Shown: positions 22,878 through 34,711 of the stretch, one piece after another | How positions within the stretch are numbered: position 1 is the stretch's first letter | Layout: each line of letters starts with the position of its first letter | NCBI GenBank assembly: GCA_037043455.1 | Contig: JAWPHD010004487.1 | Span: 62,001-126,000 of the forward strand | DNA: 64,000 nt | Reading direction: 5' to 3' | From: Cyrtodaria siliqua | Taxonomy: Eukaryota; Mollusca; Bivalvia; Adapedonta; Hiatellidae | The notes under the pieces: generated by a model | Databases searched by the model: none | What the model was told of the DNA's origin: nothing | What the model saw: only the letters and a program-made list of their open reading frames with translations | Position numbers and translations under genes: made by a program

Positions 22878-23270
22878 TGACGGTCGATCTTTTTTTGTGG
22901 AGGCAGACTACCCACTTTTCTTGGGTAGAACCTGCACTGTACACCTCTCACCATCTGTAAGAAGCGACACTTCCTCACTTACAAGTCGAAATCCCAGTGG
23001 TATTCGAACCCGCAGCGGCGTGAGTTTTCCTATGAATCTTAATTTGGTGTCGGCCATCTGCCGAAGTATCATCTATTTTGTATTTATTGACATACATCTA
23101 GCGTTCGTTTTTTGCTGAATTAGTAGTGTTGTTACTGAAGTGTCCTTTAGAATCATCGAGCCCATTTATTGTAACTTTAATGTAGAACATCACTTAAGCC
23201 GGTGTTTGTGGACGTGAAATGTGTGGCATCTTAAATTACCGATCATGAACAGGCTCAGTATCTATTGTTG
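22878..23270. other. Continuation of the LINE-interrupted host unit
   Basis: Resembles 15.35-15.57 kb (TTTATTGACATA, GAATCATCG, CATGAACAGGCTCA), so it is the right half of the duplicated 3' flank cut by the LINE. A reverse-strand GGGTTCGAATACC near 23005 looks like a polymerase III B box (possible SINE), without a convincing A box. Confidence 0.45.
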
Positions 23271-24040
23271 TATTATTTTGATCGGATGTCAAACATGGCG
23301 ACCAGCGGCCTTTTTTGTTGACATAGAGATATATAGGAAAAACTTGTGTTGTAGCGACTACTCCTCTAAAACCACTTGACGGATTTTTATGACACTTCAC
23401 ACAGGAATGTTGCTATTGATGTCTAGATGATCCTAGCAAAACTTCATGTCAGCCGGAAATTCAAAATGGCCGTCACTGTTAAAAAAAGATTTTAAAAATG
23501 CGACCTTGTGGCGACTACTTCTCAAAAACCGTAAGTGAAATTGAAATGGAATCTTTATCAAAATCACTGGTGCGACATGTACTTGGTCCTAACCAAGATT
23601 CATTTTGATTCGATGTCAAATATGACAGCCAGCGGCCATCTTTGTTTACATAGTGTTATATAGGAAAAACTTATGGCGGATACTCCTCTGAAACTACTTA
23701 ATAGATTTTCATGAAACTTAATAGGAATGTCTGTTTTGATCTAAGCAACATTTTTGGTCGGCAGGAAATTCAAGATGGTCGCAACGACTAAAAACAGATC
23801 TAAAAAATGCAATTGTGTGGCGACTGATTTTCAGTGGCGATACTTTTCAAAAAACGTAAGTGATATTGATTTGGAACGTTTACCAAAACGACTGGCAAGA
23901 CATGTAGTTGGTCCTAACCAAAGTTAATTTTGAGATGTCAAACTTGGCCGCCAGAGGCCATCCTTGTTTACATACAGTTATGTAGTAAACACTTGTGGCG
24001 ACTGTTCCTCTGAAACTACCCGATTCTGTATCTATTGACC
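23271..24040 (+). repeat. Tandem cores of the GTAGCGACTAC family
   Basis: About two and a half units of the same roughly 310-bp core as at 5.5 kb (TTGTTTACATAG, GGCGACTACT, ATTCAAAATGGCCG), without recognisable element ends. The last partial unit crosses the left breakpoint of the 8.5-kb duplication at 23858. Confidence 0.55.
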
Positions 24041-24865
24041 CCAACTTTTAACTATAACGGCGACTACTTTAGTGCTTTTTCAGATTGTGAATAGAAGAGT
24101 AGATCACCCTCGTGATCTGCTTGTCATTTATATGATACATTAGCTGGTTCTGATGCATTGAAGAGTGCCTCAAAAGTCCAGTAATATCCATATGGTATAG
24201 TTATATTCACTGCCATGTTTCTACAGAAACATATGTACAAATAACAGTGGGCTAGCTCCATTAAACACATATAAAACGTCAGCTTTTGTTTCGGCTTTTT
24301 ATTTAATCCTTATATACTGAGCAAACTAAAAGTGTCAATGCCACAACGATTGATCAAACTAAATGCAGCACATAAAGTGCATGTCGGGGTCAATGATAAT
24401 GTGACATAGCTATGACCAATAATTGTACAACAAAGTAATTTGTAAACGAAGCCAGTGATAAAAATAAAGCAAATATGATGAGAACATAGTTGTTTAGGTT
24501 ATCGAAAATCATTCTCAATTTAATGGAAAGGGAGGCCTTTTTAAAATTACGAAATTTGGAATATTTGTGTTTGACAATAACAATAATTGTTTGTGAACAC
24601 ATTTCAGTGGTTTTAAAAAATCTTGTCAATGCCAAACATTACAATTGTTCAAAGCAATATGTTTGTATAATGAAGCAAATACTGTTACAAATACAAACAA
24701 GAGAGAAAAGTAGCAGACTCGATTTTTGAGAGTTAATATTAAGTGCGACACCGGTAACGCCCGTAGTTCCGGCTTAAACGGTATTCTACTTTATAGCCAC
24801 GCCGATTGAGCTTGATAATCCCAATGGATCAGTAAGTAATATCGGATTTGTAGTTGTTTTTAACT

Positions 24866-26154
24866 CGACTGATCAAAGATCAGCAGAGCTTATGCCTTGG
24901 TGCGTCGACCGTCCGTCCGTCTGTACGTTTATCCGTCCGTCTATAAACTCTTTTTTATGGCGACTACTCCTCTGAAACTACTTGACGGGTTTTCAGGAAA
25001 TTTCAAAGGAATGTTGCTCTTGATGTCTAGTTGATCCTACTTGACATTCAGGTCGGCTCGAAATTCAAGATGGCCGCCACGGCTAAAAGAAAAATTAAAA
25101 ATGCGATTTTTTGGCGACTACTTCTTAAAAATGTCAAACATGGCCACCAACGGCCAACTTTGTTTACTTAGAGTTATATAGTAAAAACATGTGGCGACTA
25201 TTCCTCTGAAACTACCTGATGGATTTTCATGGAATTTAACAGGAATGTTGCTCTTGATGACTAGTTGATCCTAGCAAAAATTCAAGTCGGTAGAAAACTC
25301 AGGATGGCCGCCATATATTTTAAAATTCCGACATTGTGGCGACTACTTCTCAAAAACCGTAAGTGATATTGAATTGGAACCTTTACCAAAATTACTTGTG
25401 CGACATGTAATTGGTCCTTACCAAGATTCATTTCGATTCCATGTCAAATATGGTAGCCAGTGGCCAACTTTGTTTACATAGAGTTATATAGAAAATACTT
25501 GTGGCGACTACTACTCAGAAACTACTTGACGGATTTCATGAAACTTCACAGGAAGGTTGCTCGTCATGTCTAGTTGATACTAGCATAAATTCAGTTCGAC
25601 CGGAAATTCAAGATGGTCGAAACGGCTAAAGATCTATTTTAAAAAATACGAGTTTGTGGTGACTACTACTCAAAAAACAAAAGTGATATTGATTTGGAAT
25701 CTTTACCAAAATAATTACTACGACATGTAGTTGGTCCTAACCAAAGTTCATTTTGATTTGGATGTCAAACATTGCCACCAGCGGCCATTTTTGTTTACAT
25801 AGAGTTATATAGGAAAAACTTATGGCGACTACTCCTCTGAGAATACTGAGGATTTTCATGAAACTTACACCATAAGTGTTGCTCTTAATGTCTAGTTGAT
25901 TCTAGCAGCATTTCAGGTCGGACGGAAATTCAAGATGGCCGCCATGGCTAAAAATAAATTAAAACTCATATAAAATTGTAGCAACTACTTCTTGAAAACT
26001 AAAGTGATATTGATATGGGACTTTTTCTCAAATGATCAGCATGACATGATGTTGGTCCTCTGAAACTTCTTGACAGATTTTCATAAAACTTTAAAGAAAC
26101 GCTGATCTAGCTATCAAAGCCTATCAGTAAAGCTTCAAAGTCATTGACCTCTTG
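24866..26154 (+). mobile_element. Tandem-core element, four core units (copy 1)
   Basis: Left end TTTTTAACTCGACTGATC with a hairpin (CTGATCAAAGATCAG), then a GTCC-rich stretch at 24910-24940, then about four cores with CAAGATGGCCGCCA and GGCGACTACT. The right end is AGCTTCAAAGTCATTGACCTCTTGT. It is the same family as 5503-7494. The related locus at 11.2-11.7 kb lacks it. Confidence 0.55.
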
Positions 26155-28414
26155 TCTAATGTATATCGGATGTAATTTTGATACTTCACTTAGACAATAG
26201 TAAAATAACACAATCGTTTGATAATCACATTACGTAACATTTATAATATCTTCAAACAATTATATCAATATTGATATGTTTAATCTATGTCCCTAAACAT
26301 TCGATATTTTATTGCTGCGTTACATGTTAATTACCGTTTAAGGTGAAAAGCCGGACTCCCGTATTCTTTCTTTCCTCTTGTTTTTAATTCCTGTTGTTGT
26401 CAACTTACCTTTCTATCTTCTGTAATAAATCGGAATATATACTAAAGGAACTAGGAAACGCAACTCGGTAATTTTTGCTATTAATGTATGTAGTGCATAC
26501 ATGTATGTAGTGCATACATGTAATTCCATGTAATATTCCAGAGACATCCCACGGTGTTTTGTAAAATAAAAGGTTGCAGCTAGTTAGAAAAAGGACTAAA
26601 TTGTGCTGCTACAGTTTTTTTTTTGAAAATAGTACACTTTGCAACACGAAATTCAAAAAGGTTGAACCTCTGCTTTGAAAATTTGAGCCATTCCTTTTCT
26701 GTATTTAATGTAAAAAGAATGCATCCTAAGTGTTCTCACCTGCTTGATTCAAACGCGTATTCTATCAAAAATGCAATTTTGCAGTAAAATATTTGGTATG
26801 TTACGTGTTGTTTCAGACCTTTTCCGAAAGGAGAAGTCTAATGTAGCCATGTTGCATTTTTTTCTTTTACTATATTTCCAAGAAACAAATTAATTATTTT
26901 TAGCTTTTCTCAGATATAATGTTATACTTCTCAAAATAATTTAAAGACCACAACATAGAACAGTAATAATTAATTATTTTGTAATATACGGATTTCATTT
27001 TCATATAATTATTTAATAAATGTGTGTAATGTAACAATTGTAAACGAATAAACATAAAACTTTCAAAAAGTCAGTAAATTGTTCAATTACAGCACTTTCA
27101 AAATGACCAACATCCAAACATAGGCCTTAAATTAGTAAATTACTAAGTAATATAATGTTCTGTGTACATTTTAAGCTGGCATATATGTTTGAACCAATAT
27201 ATTGGGAAGGTGCGTATCTTTTGTTGTAAGAATGCGTGCCCGACCCATTTGGTACATTTCAAACCAATACAAAACGTTTAAATTTGTTAAAAAGTGTTCT
27301 ATTTGTATCTGCTACTTAACATTATTGTTCATCTGATTTATAATATAATAATGAAACCAACGCACTCTTTCAAAGCCTTCTAAGTTTAACCTGTTCCTTA
27401 AGTAAAATATTTCATTGAAACTGAGGGGAAAGATTGATTATGTTTATGCGTTCTGACATGTACAGTCAAGGGTGTAACTTGTTTAAGTTATTGTTTAAAT
27501 AACTTTTTAGGTGATAACAGTCTTGGGAGTGTTTGTCAAAATAACTACAACAGGTTCATTTAATTTCATCTATTTTGTTTAGTCTATCAAGACCAGATTT
27601 TTCTTGTAACATATGACATTTTGACTTGTTTCTTTATCTTAATTGCCATTACTTCTTTTATTTAATGCTTATAAATATTTTAGGAAAGCTCTTAAAAACG
27701 TTTAAAGTTACATAACATATTGGTAGTTTATTGACTCTAGGGCATTCCTACCTAATGGTGAAATCATTATTCAATTAGCTGATCAAGTTGTCTGTTGAAA
27801 GGATTTATTGCTTGAGATTTATTATCGCAGCAACTATTTTTATTTAAATCAAATCTTTTTTCAGGAACGAATCCTAAATAAGTTAATTTACCAAAATTAA
27901 GGGAAATGATCTCTTACTCTGTGTCAAAGGAAAATGTATTTTTCTTAAAACTAACTTGTTTCAGTTATTCAGACTTATATTTTCAATAAGTTACACTGTG
28001 ACTATTATTTAAGGGACTGACGGCACTCTTAAATAGTTGAACTTTGATTGATTTATTAAAATTTAAAATGGAATGCATATATTTTATTTGTTCGTCGTTA
28101 TCTTACCATATGTTTAAGGACATTAATGATGCATTTTATTCAACAGTTAGTAAAACATTTTAGAGATGTGCAAATTGTTAGACAACTAGAGAAACTTTAC
28201 TTGAAAAAACATTCTTTGAATTCATTAAAGATAGATACATTCTAGTTTTGACGTTCACCGTAGTGGACAGCCCTCTCAAAATTCCCTTGTATACATGTAT
28301 AGCTTTGAAATAAAGTGAAAAATACTTTCATTATATGTACGTATCAATTTATACGGAAATGTGCTGTGTATACTTGTATAGCTTTGAAATAAAGTGAAAG
28401 ATACTTTCATTATA
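26155..28414. other. AT-rich non-coding sequence (copy 1)
   Basis: No gene is recognised. 26180-26310 and 26920-27090 resemble 11640-11740 and 10310-10500. A small direct duplication (TGTAGTGCATACATG twice) lies at 26485-26522, and a 77-bp tandem pair (TATAGCTTTGAAATAAAGTG) at 28290-28415. Duplicated at 34712-36971. Confidence 0.5.
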
Positions 28415-29642
28415 CAGTCAAACCTGTCATCCGACCACCTGGATTAAGCGCCCACCTGCCATAAACGACCACTTTGAATTTCCCCCGACGAGTTTTGCTA
28501 TTAATTTATACTGTATTAAGCGACCGCCTGTCTAACGCGACCGACGACCGCACATTTTCATACCAAAAGACCGATTTTATGATCATTTAGCGACCGCCAT
28601 TTTTTTCTTGAAAATCAAACTCAAAAAAAAAAAGTTTGGCTATCGGTAATTCACACAGAAACGAGATCAAACATAAATTCAACAATAACCTTATTAGCCT
28701 TTGTAATCATCCCCCCGTAGGAGATATCAAATATAAGTACCAATTAATAAGTTGAATACCAATTATCACCTTCGAATGTGGAAACATCGATGATTGATAG
28801 CGTTATATTGAAAGGTTGAATTGTTCATTAATATTCATAAGTTTATTTTTATACGGAGATGGGATTGGTCAATACTGTCAAGTGCCCTCATTAATATTGA
28901 TGAAGTTATATTTATACTTCATCAGTAGTGATTGGATAACATAATAATTTGTTTATATCACGTGATGGCAACGGTAATATATTTACTCGCTATTTTTAAC
29001 AGCCGATTGCAATAAATAAAGTTATTGAAATCATGTCGAAGCGTAAAGTGTTAACGTTAGACGAGAGAACTTAGTAAATCGAAAAGTGCGCGCAAAAAGC
29101 AGACGAGTTAGGTGTCGGTTAAACACAAATTCAGAACATATCAAAACGAAAATCGGAGGTTTTAGAGAATTTTGAGAACAATGTGTCTGGTGACAGAAAA
29201 CATGCCCGTTACGCAACTGGGGACGATGACATAAATGATCTATGTTGGACTTGGTTCCAAGATGCTACATGAAGACGCATGCCAGTGTCTGGGCCTTTGA
29301 TTCAGCTGCAGGCATTGACATTCGCGACAGATCTTAACATTGAGACGTTTAAGGCCTCAAATGGATGGTTAGATGCTTTTCTTAAGAGGCATAATGTTAA
29401 AAACATACATTAAAGTTGTCTTAGTTTCTTAAGTGTTTATTATTCCTTTACAAGATACTCCATATATATGAAATAATACAATATACCTACAATGTAAAGC
29501 ATTCATTTTAATACATGTACATATTTCTCTTAAAATTTCATAAAAAAATCGAACAATGTTAGACCCTGTATTAAGAGACCACCTGTATTAAGAGACCACT
29601 TTTGGTCTTTCCCCTGAGCGGTCTCTTAATCCAGTTTGACTG
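28415..29642 (+). mobile_element. Tigger/pogo-like transposon, internally deleted (copy 1)
   Basis: A 1228-bp element with CAGTCAAAC... at the left and the inverted GTTTGACTG at the right, flanked by TA. The subterminal sequence repeats TTAAG-G-GACCACC-type words. Inside, from the ATG at 29032 (MSKRKVLTL), is a broken N-terminal transposase piece of CENP-B/Tigger type: a helix-turn-helix-like stretch, then C-W-T-W-F and N-G-W-L-D-A-F-L-K-R-H, with stops. The DDE catalytic domain is missing. Its right end lies only 98 bp upstream of the HEPN gene's first-exon ATG. Confidence 0.7.
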
Positions 29643-29740
29643 TATATACGTAGTATCAATTTAAACGTAAATTTGCTGTGTATACAACATTACTAGTCTA
29701 ATGTGTCATTTATTCTAAACAATCTTCGTAGAACCTAAAT

Positions 29741-29972
29741 ATGGCCACTGGGGGTCCACCAGCCTCGGATACAGTTCTGTCCGCTGAAGAGAGCAACTAC
29801 CTCCGGCTATTCCTTCTGTCGAAAGTCGGGTCCGAGGCTGTTCGAGTGTGCTTCGACAGGCTAGTACCTCCTAGTACACTTGTTAGCTTTTTGAAGAACC
29901 ATGAACCAACTTTCCGTGGACTACCGAAAAAAGTACTGGGAAAATACCAACTGGATATACTATTCCCAACAG
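29741..29972 (+). CDS. HEPN-STAND-ankyrin gene, first coding exon, upstream copy
   Basis: The ATG at 29741 has a good context (A at -3, G at +4). The exon encodes 77 residues of a DZIP3-like N-terminal region: N-Y-L-R-L-F-L-L, then R-V-C-F-D-R-L-V-P-P-S-T-L, then L-D-I-L-F-P-T. It ends ACAG at 29972 before GTTTGTG, leaving one base of a split codon. That base joins in phase to CT at 48067, giving Ala and continuing P-G-V-V-A-K-S-T-Q-F-D. This copy is identical to 38298-38529 as read. It may be an alternative first exon or a redundant duplicate; only the downstream copy is nearest to exon 2. Confidence 0.7.
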
Positions 29973-30059
29973 GTTTGTGTTACAATGCCGCATGATAATA
30001 GGACACATTCACAGTGCAAGTAAAATGTTAATAATATACTCTACTCTGTTAACCGAATA

Positions 30060-32225
30060 CTTCAATTATGTAAGACTGCTACTGTGACATTGACATTGAT
30101 TGTTGACATTGATAAAAGCTCGATCAAGTTCGAAAATCAGCCAGAATGGACCAATAACACCACATTTATGGCCCTTGAATTATCAAAAAATGCTTGGTCA
30201 ACACTCTAGCTCCTCAATTTTGTATCCTATCTTTACCAAACTTCCAGATTATTGATATTAATAAAAGCTCGGGCGTGGTTGAAAAGCAGCCATATCGGAC
30301 CAGTATCAATTGAGTTATGGCTCTTGAATTATCGAAAAATGCATAAACATTTTTATGTCAAAAGCTTAGCACCTTCCTTTTTCATCCGATCTTTAACAAA
30401 CTTTACCAGAGAGTTAATATTAACAACAGCCCAGACGAGTTCGAAAACCAGCCATATCAGACCAATAACAGCGGAGTTATGGTCCTTGATTTAGGTAAAC
30501 ATGCTATATTTGGTCTCGTTATGACGATAGAGCCTTCATTGTTCATCCAATCTTTTTCAAGATTAACTAGGTTGTTGATAGCAACGAAAGCATGGACGAG
30601 TTAAAAAAACAGCCAATTCCGCTGAAACACCGGAGTTATGGCATTTTATTTTGTTACAATTGCCCTTGAATTATCGAGAAAATGCCATAACATTTTTATG
30701 TCAAAACCCTAGCACCTTTATTTTTCATCCGATCTTACAAAACTGTACCTTATTGTTGATATCAATGAAAGCTCGGACGAGTTCGAAAACCAGCCAGATC
30801 GGACCATTTACACCGGAGTTATGGCCGTTGATTAACTGAAATATGCTATAAGTTGGCCTCAACACGATAGGGTCGTCATTTATAGCTCTTCTGGCCGAAG
30901 GCCGGCAGAGTTTACGGGATGACGAGTTGTCTGTCGTCCGTCGTCCGTCCGTCCGTCCGTCGTCCGTCTGTTAACTTTTGCATTGTGAACACTCTAAGGC
31001 CTTCATTATTGATCGGATATCTACGAAACTGCGCCAGTGTCTTTATATCAATTAAAGCTCGGACAAGTTCGAAAACCAGCCAGATCGGATTAGTTTTACC
31101 TGAGTTATGGCCCTTGTTTTTCTGAAAAATGCCATATTAAGCCTTGTGAACACTCTAGCACCTTCACTTAATATTTAATCTTTATCAAACTTACACAGAT
31201 TGTTAATATCAATAAAAGCTTAGACAGGTTTGAAAACCAGCCAAATCGGTTGAGTAATACCGGCGTTATGGCCCTTTTTTTTTTCTGAAAAATTCCGTTT
31301 TTTGCATTGTGAACACTTTAGCACCTTTCTTTATTATTTGATCTTTACCAAACGTACATATATTATTAATACCAATAAAAGCTTGAACAAGTTCTGAAAC
31401 CAGCTAAATTGGGTCAGAAACACCAGAGTTATTGCCCTTGTTTTGCTAAAAATGCCATATTAAGCCTTGTGAACACTGGAGCACCTTCATTTATTATTTG
31501 ACCGTTCCAAGGCGGTAGCCCTATTGTCAACCCTTTTTGTGTATGTGATGTCGTTTGCAATTATTATTGCTTTTGCCTTCTTGTTTGTCTGTTTGCGTGT
31601 TTGTTTCTGTGTTTTGTGGTAGACTGTCCTCCTTGAATGCTACTTTCCCTGTCCGATCTTTTTATATTTCTTTGCATAGATTGCTAATATCAATGAAACC
31701 TCAGGCAAGTTCGAAAACTAGCCTAATCGGATGAGTAACACCGGAGTTATGGCCCTTATTTTTTCTGAGAAATGCCGTTTTTGCCTCGTGAACACTCTGG
31801 CACCTTCATTTATTATTTGATCTTTACTAAACTTGCACAGGTAGATAATATTGATGAAAGCTCGGACAGGTTCGAAAACCAGCCAGATCAGATCAGTAAC
31901 ACCGGAGTTATGGCCCTTGATTTAGTTAAAAATACTGTATTTTGCGTCTTTATGACGATAGTGCCTTCATTTTTTATCCAATCTTTACGTAACTCAACAG
32001 ATTGTTAATATCAATGAAAGCTTGGACTTGTTCGAAAAGCACCTATATCGGAGCAGGAACACCAGAGTTATGTGCCCTTGAATTATTGAAAATTCCTATT
32101 TTCAGCCTTGTGAACACTCTAGCGGCTTCATTTTGTATTAGATCTGTCCCAGTCTTGGCCAGATTGTTGATATCAATGAAAGCTCAGACGAGTGTGAAAA
32201 TATTTTTTAAATATTTTTTTTATTA
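30060..32225 (+). repeat. Array of about 130-160 bp cores (copy 1)
   Basis: Diverged units contain AAGCTCGGACGAGTTCGAAA, CCAGCCAGATCGGACC, CACCGGAGTTATGGCCCTTG and TTGTGAACACTCTAGCACC. At about 30877 an internal element start is visible (TATAGCTCTTCTGGCCGAAGGCC hairpin, then GTCC repeats at 30935-30968). It lies in the first intron of the HEPN gene. The short open frames here are repeat artefacts. Duplicated at 38617-40782. Confidence 0.6.
31503..31670 (+). mobile_element. PLE 3'-end fragment within the array (copy 1)
   Basis: GACCGTTCCAAGGCGGTAGCC through CCTGTCCGATCTTTTTATAT matches the 3' tails of the PLE copies at 42.99-43.13 and 47.82-48.0 kb. It interrupts a unit of the surrounding array. 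Duplicated at 40060-40227. Confidence 0.6.
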
Positions 32226-32348
32226 AGAAACATTAGTTTTTTTTCTTTAACTGGGATCTTAGGGGTCCTTGTTGGTTCAGTTTAACGTAGAGTTATAGGG
32301 AAGAACTTCAAAAAATTTCTCTCTCTGAAACTGCAAGAGATAAAGGCT

Positions 32349-32415
32349 TAATAATATAAAAGCGTTTTTTACTAACGGCAGTTTAGACAATTATACTATG
32401 TGGACTTGCTATGAA
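32349..32415. other. Duplication breakpoint with 67 bp copied from a PLE
   Basis: Between the end of copy 1 (32353) and the start of copy 2 (32415) lie bases found nowhere else in the duplicated unit. 32349-32415 is identical to 41762-41828, inside the RT of the PLE at 41.2 kb. Five bases (TAATA) are shared at the left join and one base at the right. See the findings. Confidence 0.85.
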
Positions 32416-33422
32416 AGTGATATTGATTTGGAACGTTTACCAAAACGACTGGCAAGACATGTAGTTGGTCCTAACCAAAGTTAATTTTGAGATGTCAAAC
32501 TTGGCCGCCAGAGGCCATCCTTGTTTACATACAGTTATGTAGTAAACACTTGTGGCGACTGTTCCTCTGAAACTACCCGATTCTGTATCTATTGACCCCA
32601 ACTTTTAACTATAACGGCGACTACTTTAGTGCTTTTTCAGATTGTGAATAGAAGAGTAGATCACCCTCGTGATCTGCTTGTCATTTATATGATACATTAG
32701 CTGGTTCTGATGCATTGAAGAGTGCCTCAAAAGTCCAGTAATATCCATATGGTATAGTTATATTCACTGCCATGTTTCTACAGAAACATATGTACAAATA
32801 ACAGTGGGCTAGCTCCATTAAACACATATAAAACGTCAGCTTTTGTTTCGGCTTTTTATTTAATCCTTATATACTGAGCAAACTAAAAGTGTCAATGCCA
32901 CAACGATTGATCAAACTAAATGCAGCACATAAAGTGCATGTCGGGGTCAATGATAATGTGACATAGCTATGACCAATAATTGTACAACAAAGTAATTTGT
33001 AAACGAAGCCAGTGATAAAAATAAAGCAAATATGATGAGAACATAGTTGTTTAGGTTATCGAAAATCATTCTCAATTTAATGGAAAGGGAGGCCTTTTTA
33101 AAATTACGAAATTTGGAATATTTGTGTTTGACAATAACAATAATTGTTTGTGAACACATTTCAGTGGTTTTAAAAAATCTTGTCAATGCCAAACATTACA
33201 ATTGTTCAAAGCAATATGTTTGTATAATGAAGCAAATACTGTTACAAATACAAACAAGAGAGAAAAGTAGCAGACTCGATTTTTGAGAGTTAATATTAAG
33301 TGCGACACCGGTAACGCCCGTAGTTCCGGCTTAAACGGTATTCTACTTTATAGCCACGCCGATTGAGCTTGATAATCCCAATGGATCAGTAAGTAATATC
33401 GGATTTGTAGTTGTTTTTAACT

Positions 33423-34711
33423 CGACTGATCAAAGATCAGCAGAGCTTATGCCTTGGTGCGTCGACCGTCCGTCCGTCTGTACGTTTATCCGTCCGTCTA
33501 TAAACTCTTTTTTATGGCGACTACTCCTCTGAAACTACTTGACGGGTTTTCAGGAAATTTCAAAGGAATGTTGCTCTTGATGTCTAGTTGATCCTACTTG
33601 ACATTCAGGTCGGCTCGAAATTCAAGATGGCCGCCACGGCTAAAAGAAAAATTAAAAATGCGATTTTTTGGCGACTACTTCTTAAAAATGTCAAACATGG
33701 CCACCAGCGGCCAACTTTGTTTACTTAGAGTTATATAGTAAAAACATGTGGCGACTATTCCTCTGAAACTACCTGATGGATTTTCATGGAATTTAACAGG
33801 AATGTTGCTCTTGATGACTAGTTGATCCTAGCAAAAATTCAAGTCGGTAGAAAACTCAGGATGGCCGCCATATATTTTAAAATTCCGACATTGTGGCGAC
33901 TACTTCTCAAAAACCGTAAGTGATATTGAATTGGAACCTTTACCAAAATTACTTGTGCGACATGTAATTGGTCCTTACCAAGATTCATTTCGATTCCATG
34001 TCAAATATGGTAGCCAGTGGCCAACTTTGTTTACATAGAGTTATATAGAAAATACTTGTGGCGACTACTACTCAGAAACTACTTGACGGATTTCATGAAA
34101 CTTCACAGGAAGGTTGCTCGTCATGTCTAGTTGATACTAGCATAAATTCAGTTCGACCGGAAATTCAAGATGGTCGAAACGGCTAAAGATCTATTTTAAA
34201 AAATACGAGTTTGTGGTGACTACTACTCAAAAAACAAAAGTGATATTGATTTGGAATCTTTACCAAAATAATTACTACGACATGTAGTTGGTCCTAACCA
34301 AAGTTCATTTTGATTTGGATGTCAAACATTGCCACCAGCGGCCATTTTTGTTTACATAGAGTTATATAGGAAAAACTTATGGCGACTACTCCTCTGAGAA
34401 TACTGAGGATTTTCATGAAACTTACACCATAAGTGTTGCTCTTAATGTCTAGTTGATTCTAGCAGCATTTCAGGTCGGACGGAAATTCAAGATGGCCGCC
34501 ATGGCTAAAAATAAATTAAAACTCATATAAAATTGTAGCAACTACTTCTTGAAAACTAAAGTGATATTGATATGGGACTTTTTCTCAAATGATCAGCATG
34601 ACATGATGTTGGTCCTCTGAAACTTCTTGACAGATTTTCATAAAACTTTAAAGAAACGCTGATCTAGCTATCAAAGCCTATCAGTAAAGCTTCAAAGTCA
34701 TTGACCTCTTG
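33423..34711 (+). mobile_element. Tandem-core element, four core units (copy 2)
   Basis: Duplicate of 24866-26154, with one substitution seen at 33707. Confidence 0.55.

Larger units (their letters stand above)
23858..32353. repeat. 8.5-kb tandem duplication, copy 1
   Basis: A direct repeat of 32415-40910 at constant offset 8557. I noticed only three substitutions between copies: 25150/33707, 29575/38132 and 31762/40319. It contains a tandem-core element, a Tigger-like transposon, the first exon of the HEPN gene and an array of about 150-bp cores. Such high identity means a recent event or strong gene conversion. Confidence 0.9.

Noticed and set aside
22940..23030. tRNA gene on the reverse strand
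   Set aside because: Only a B-box-like GGGTTCGAATACC is visible; no cloverleaf or A box at the right distance.
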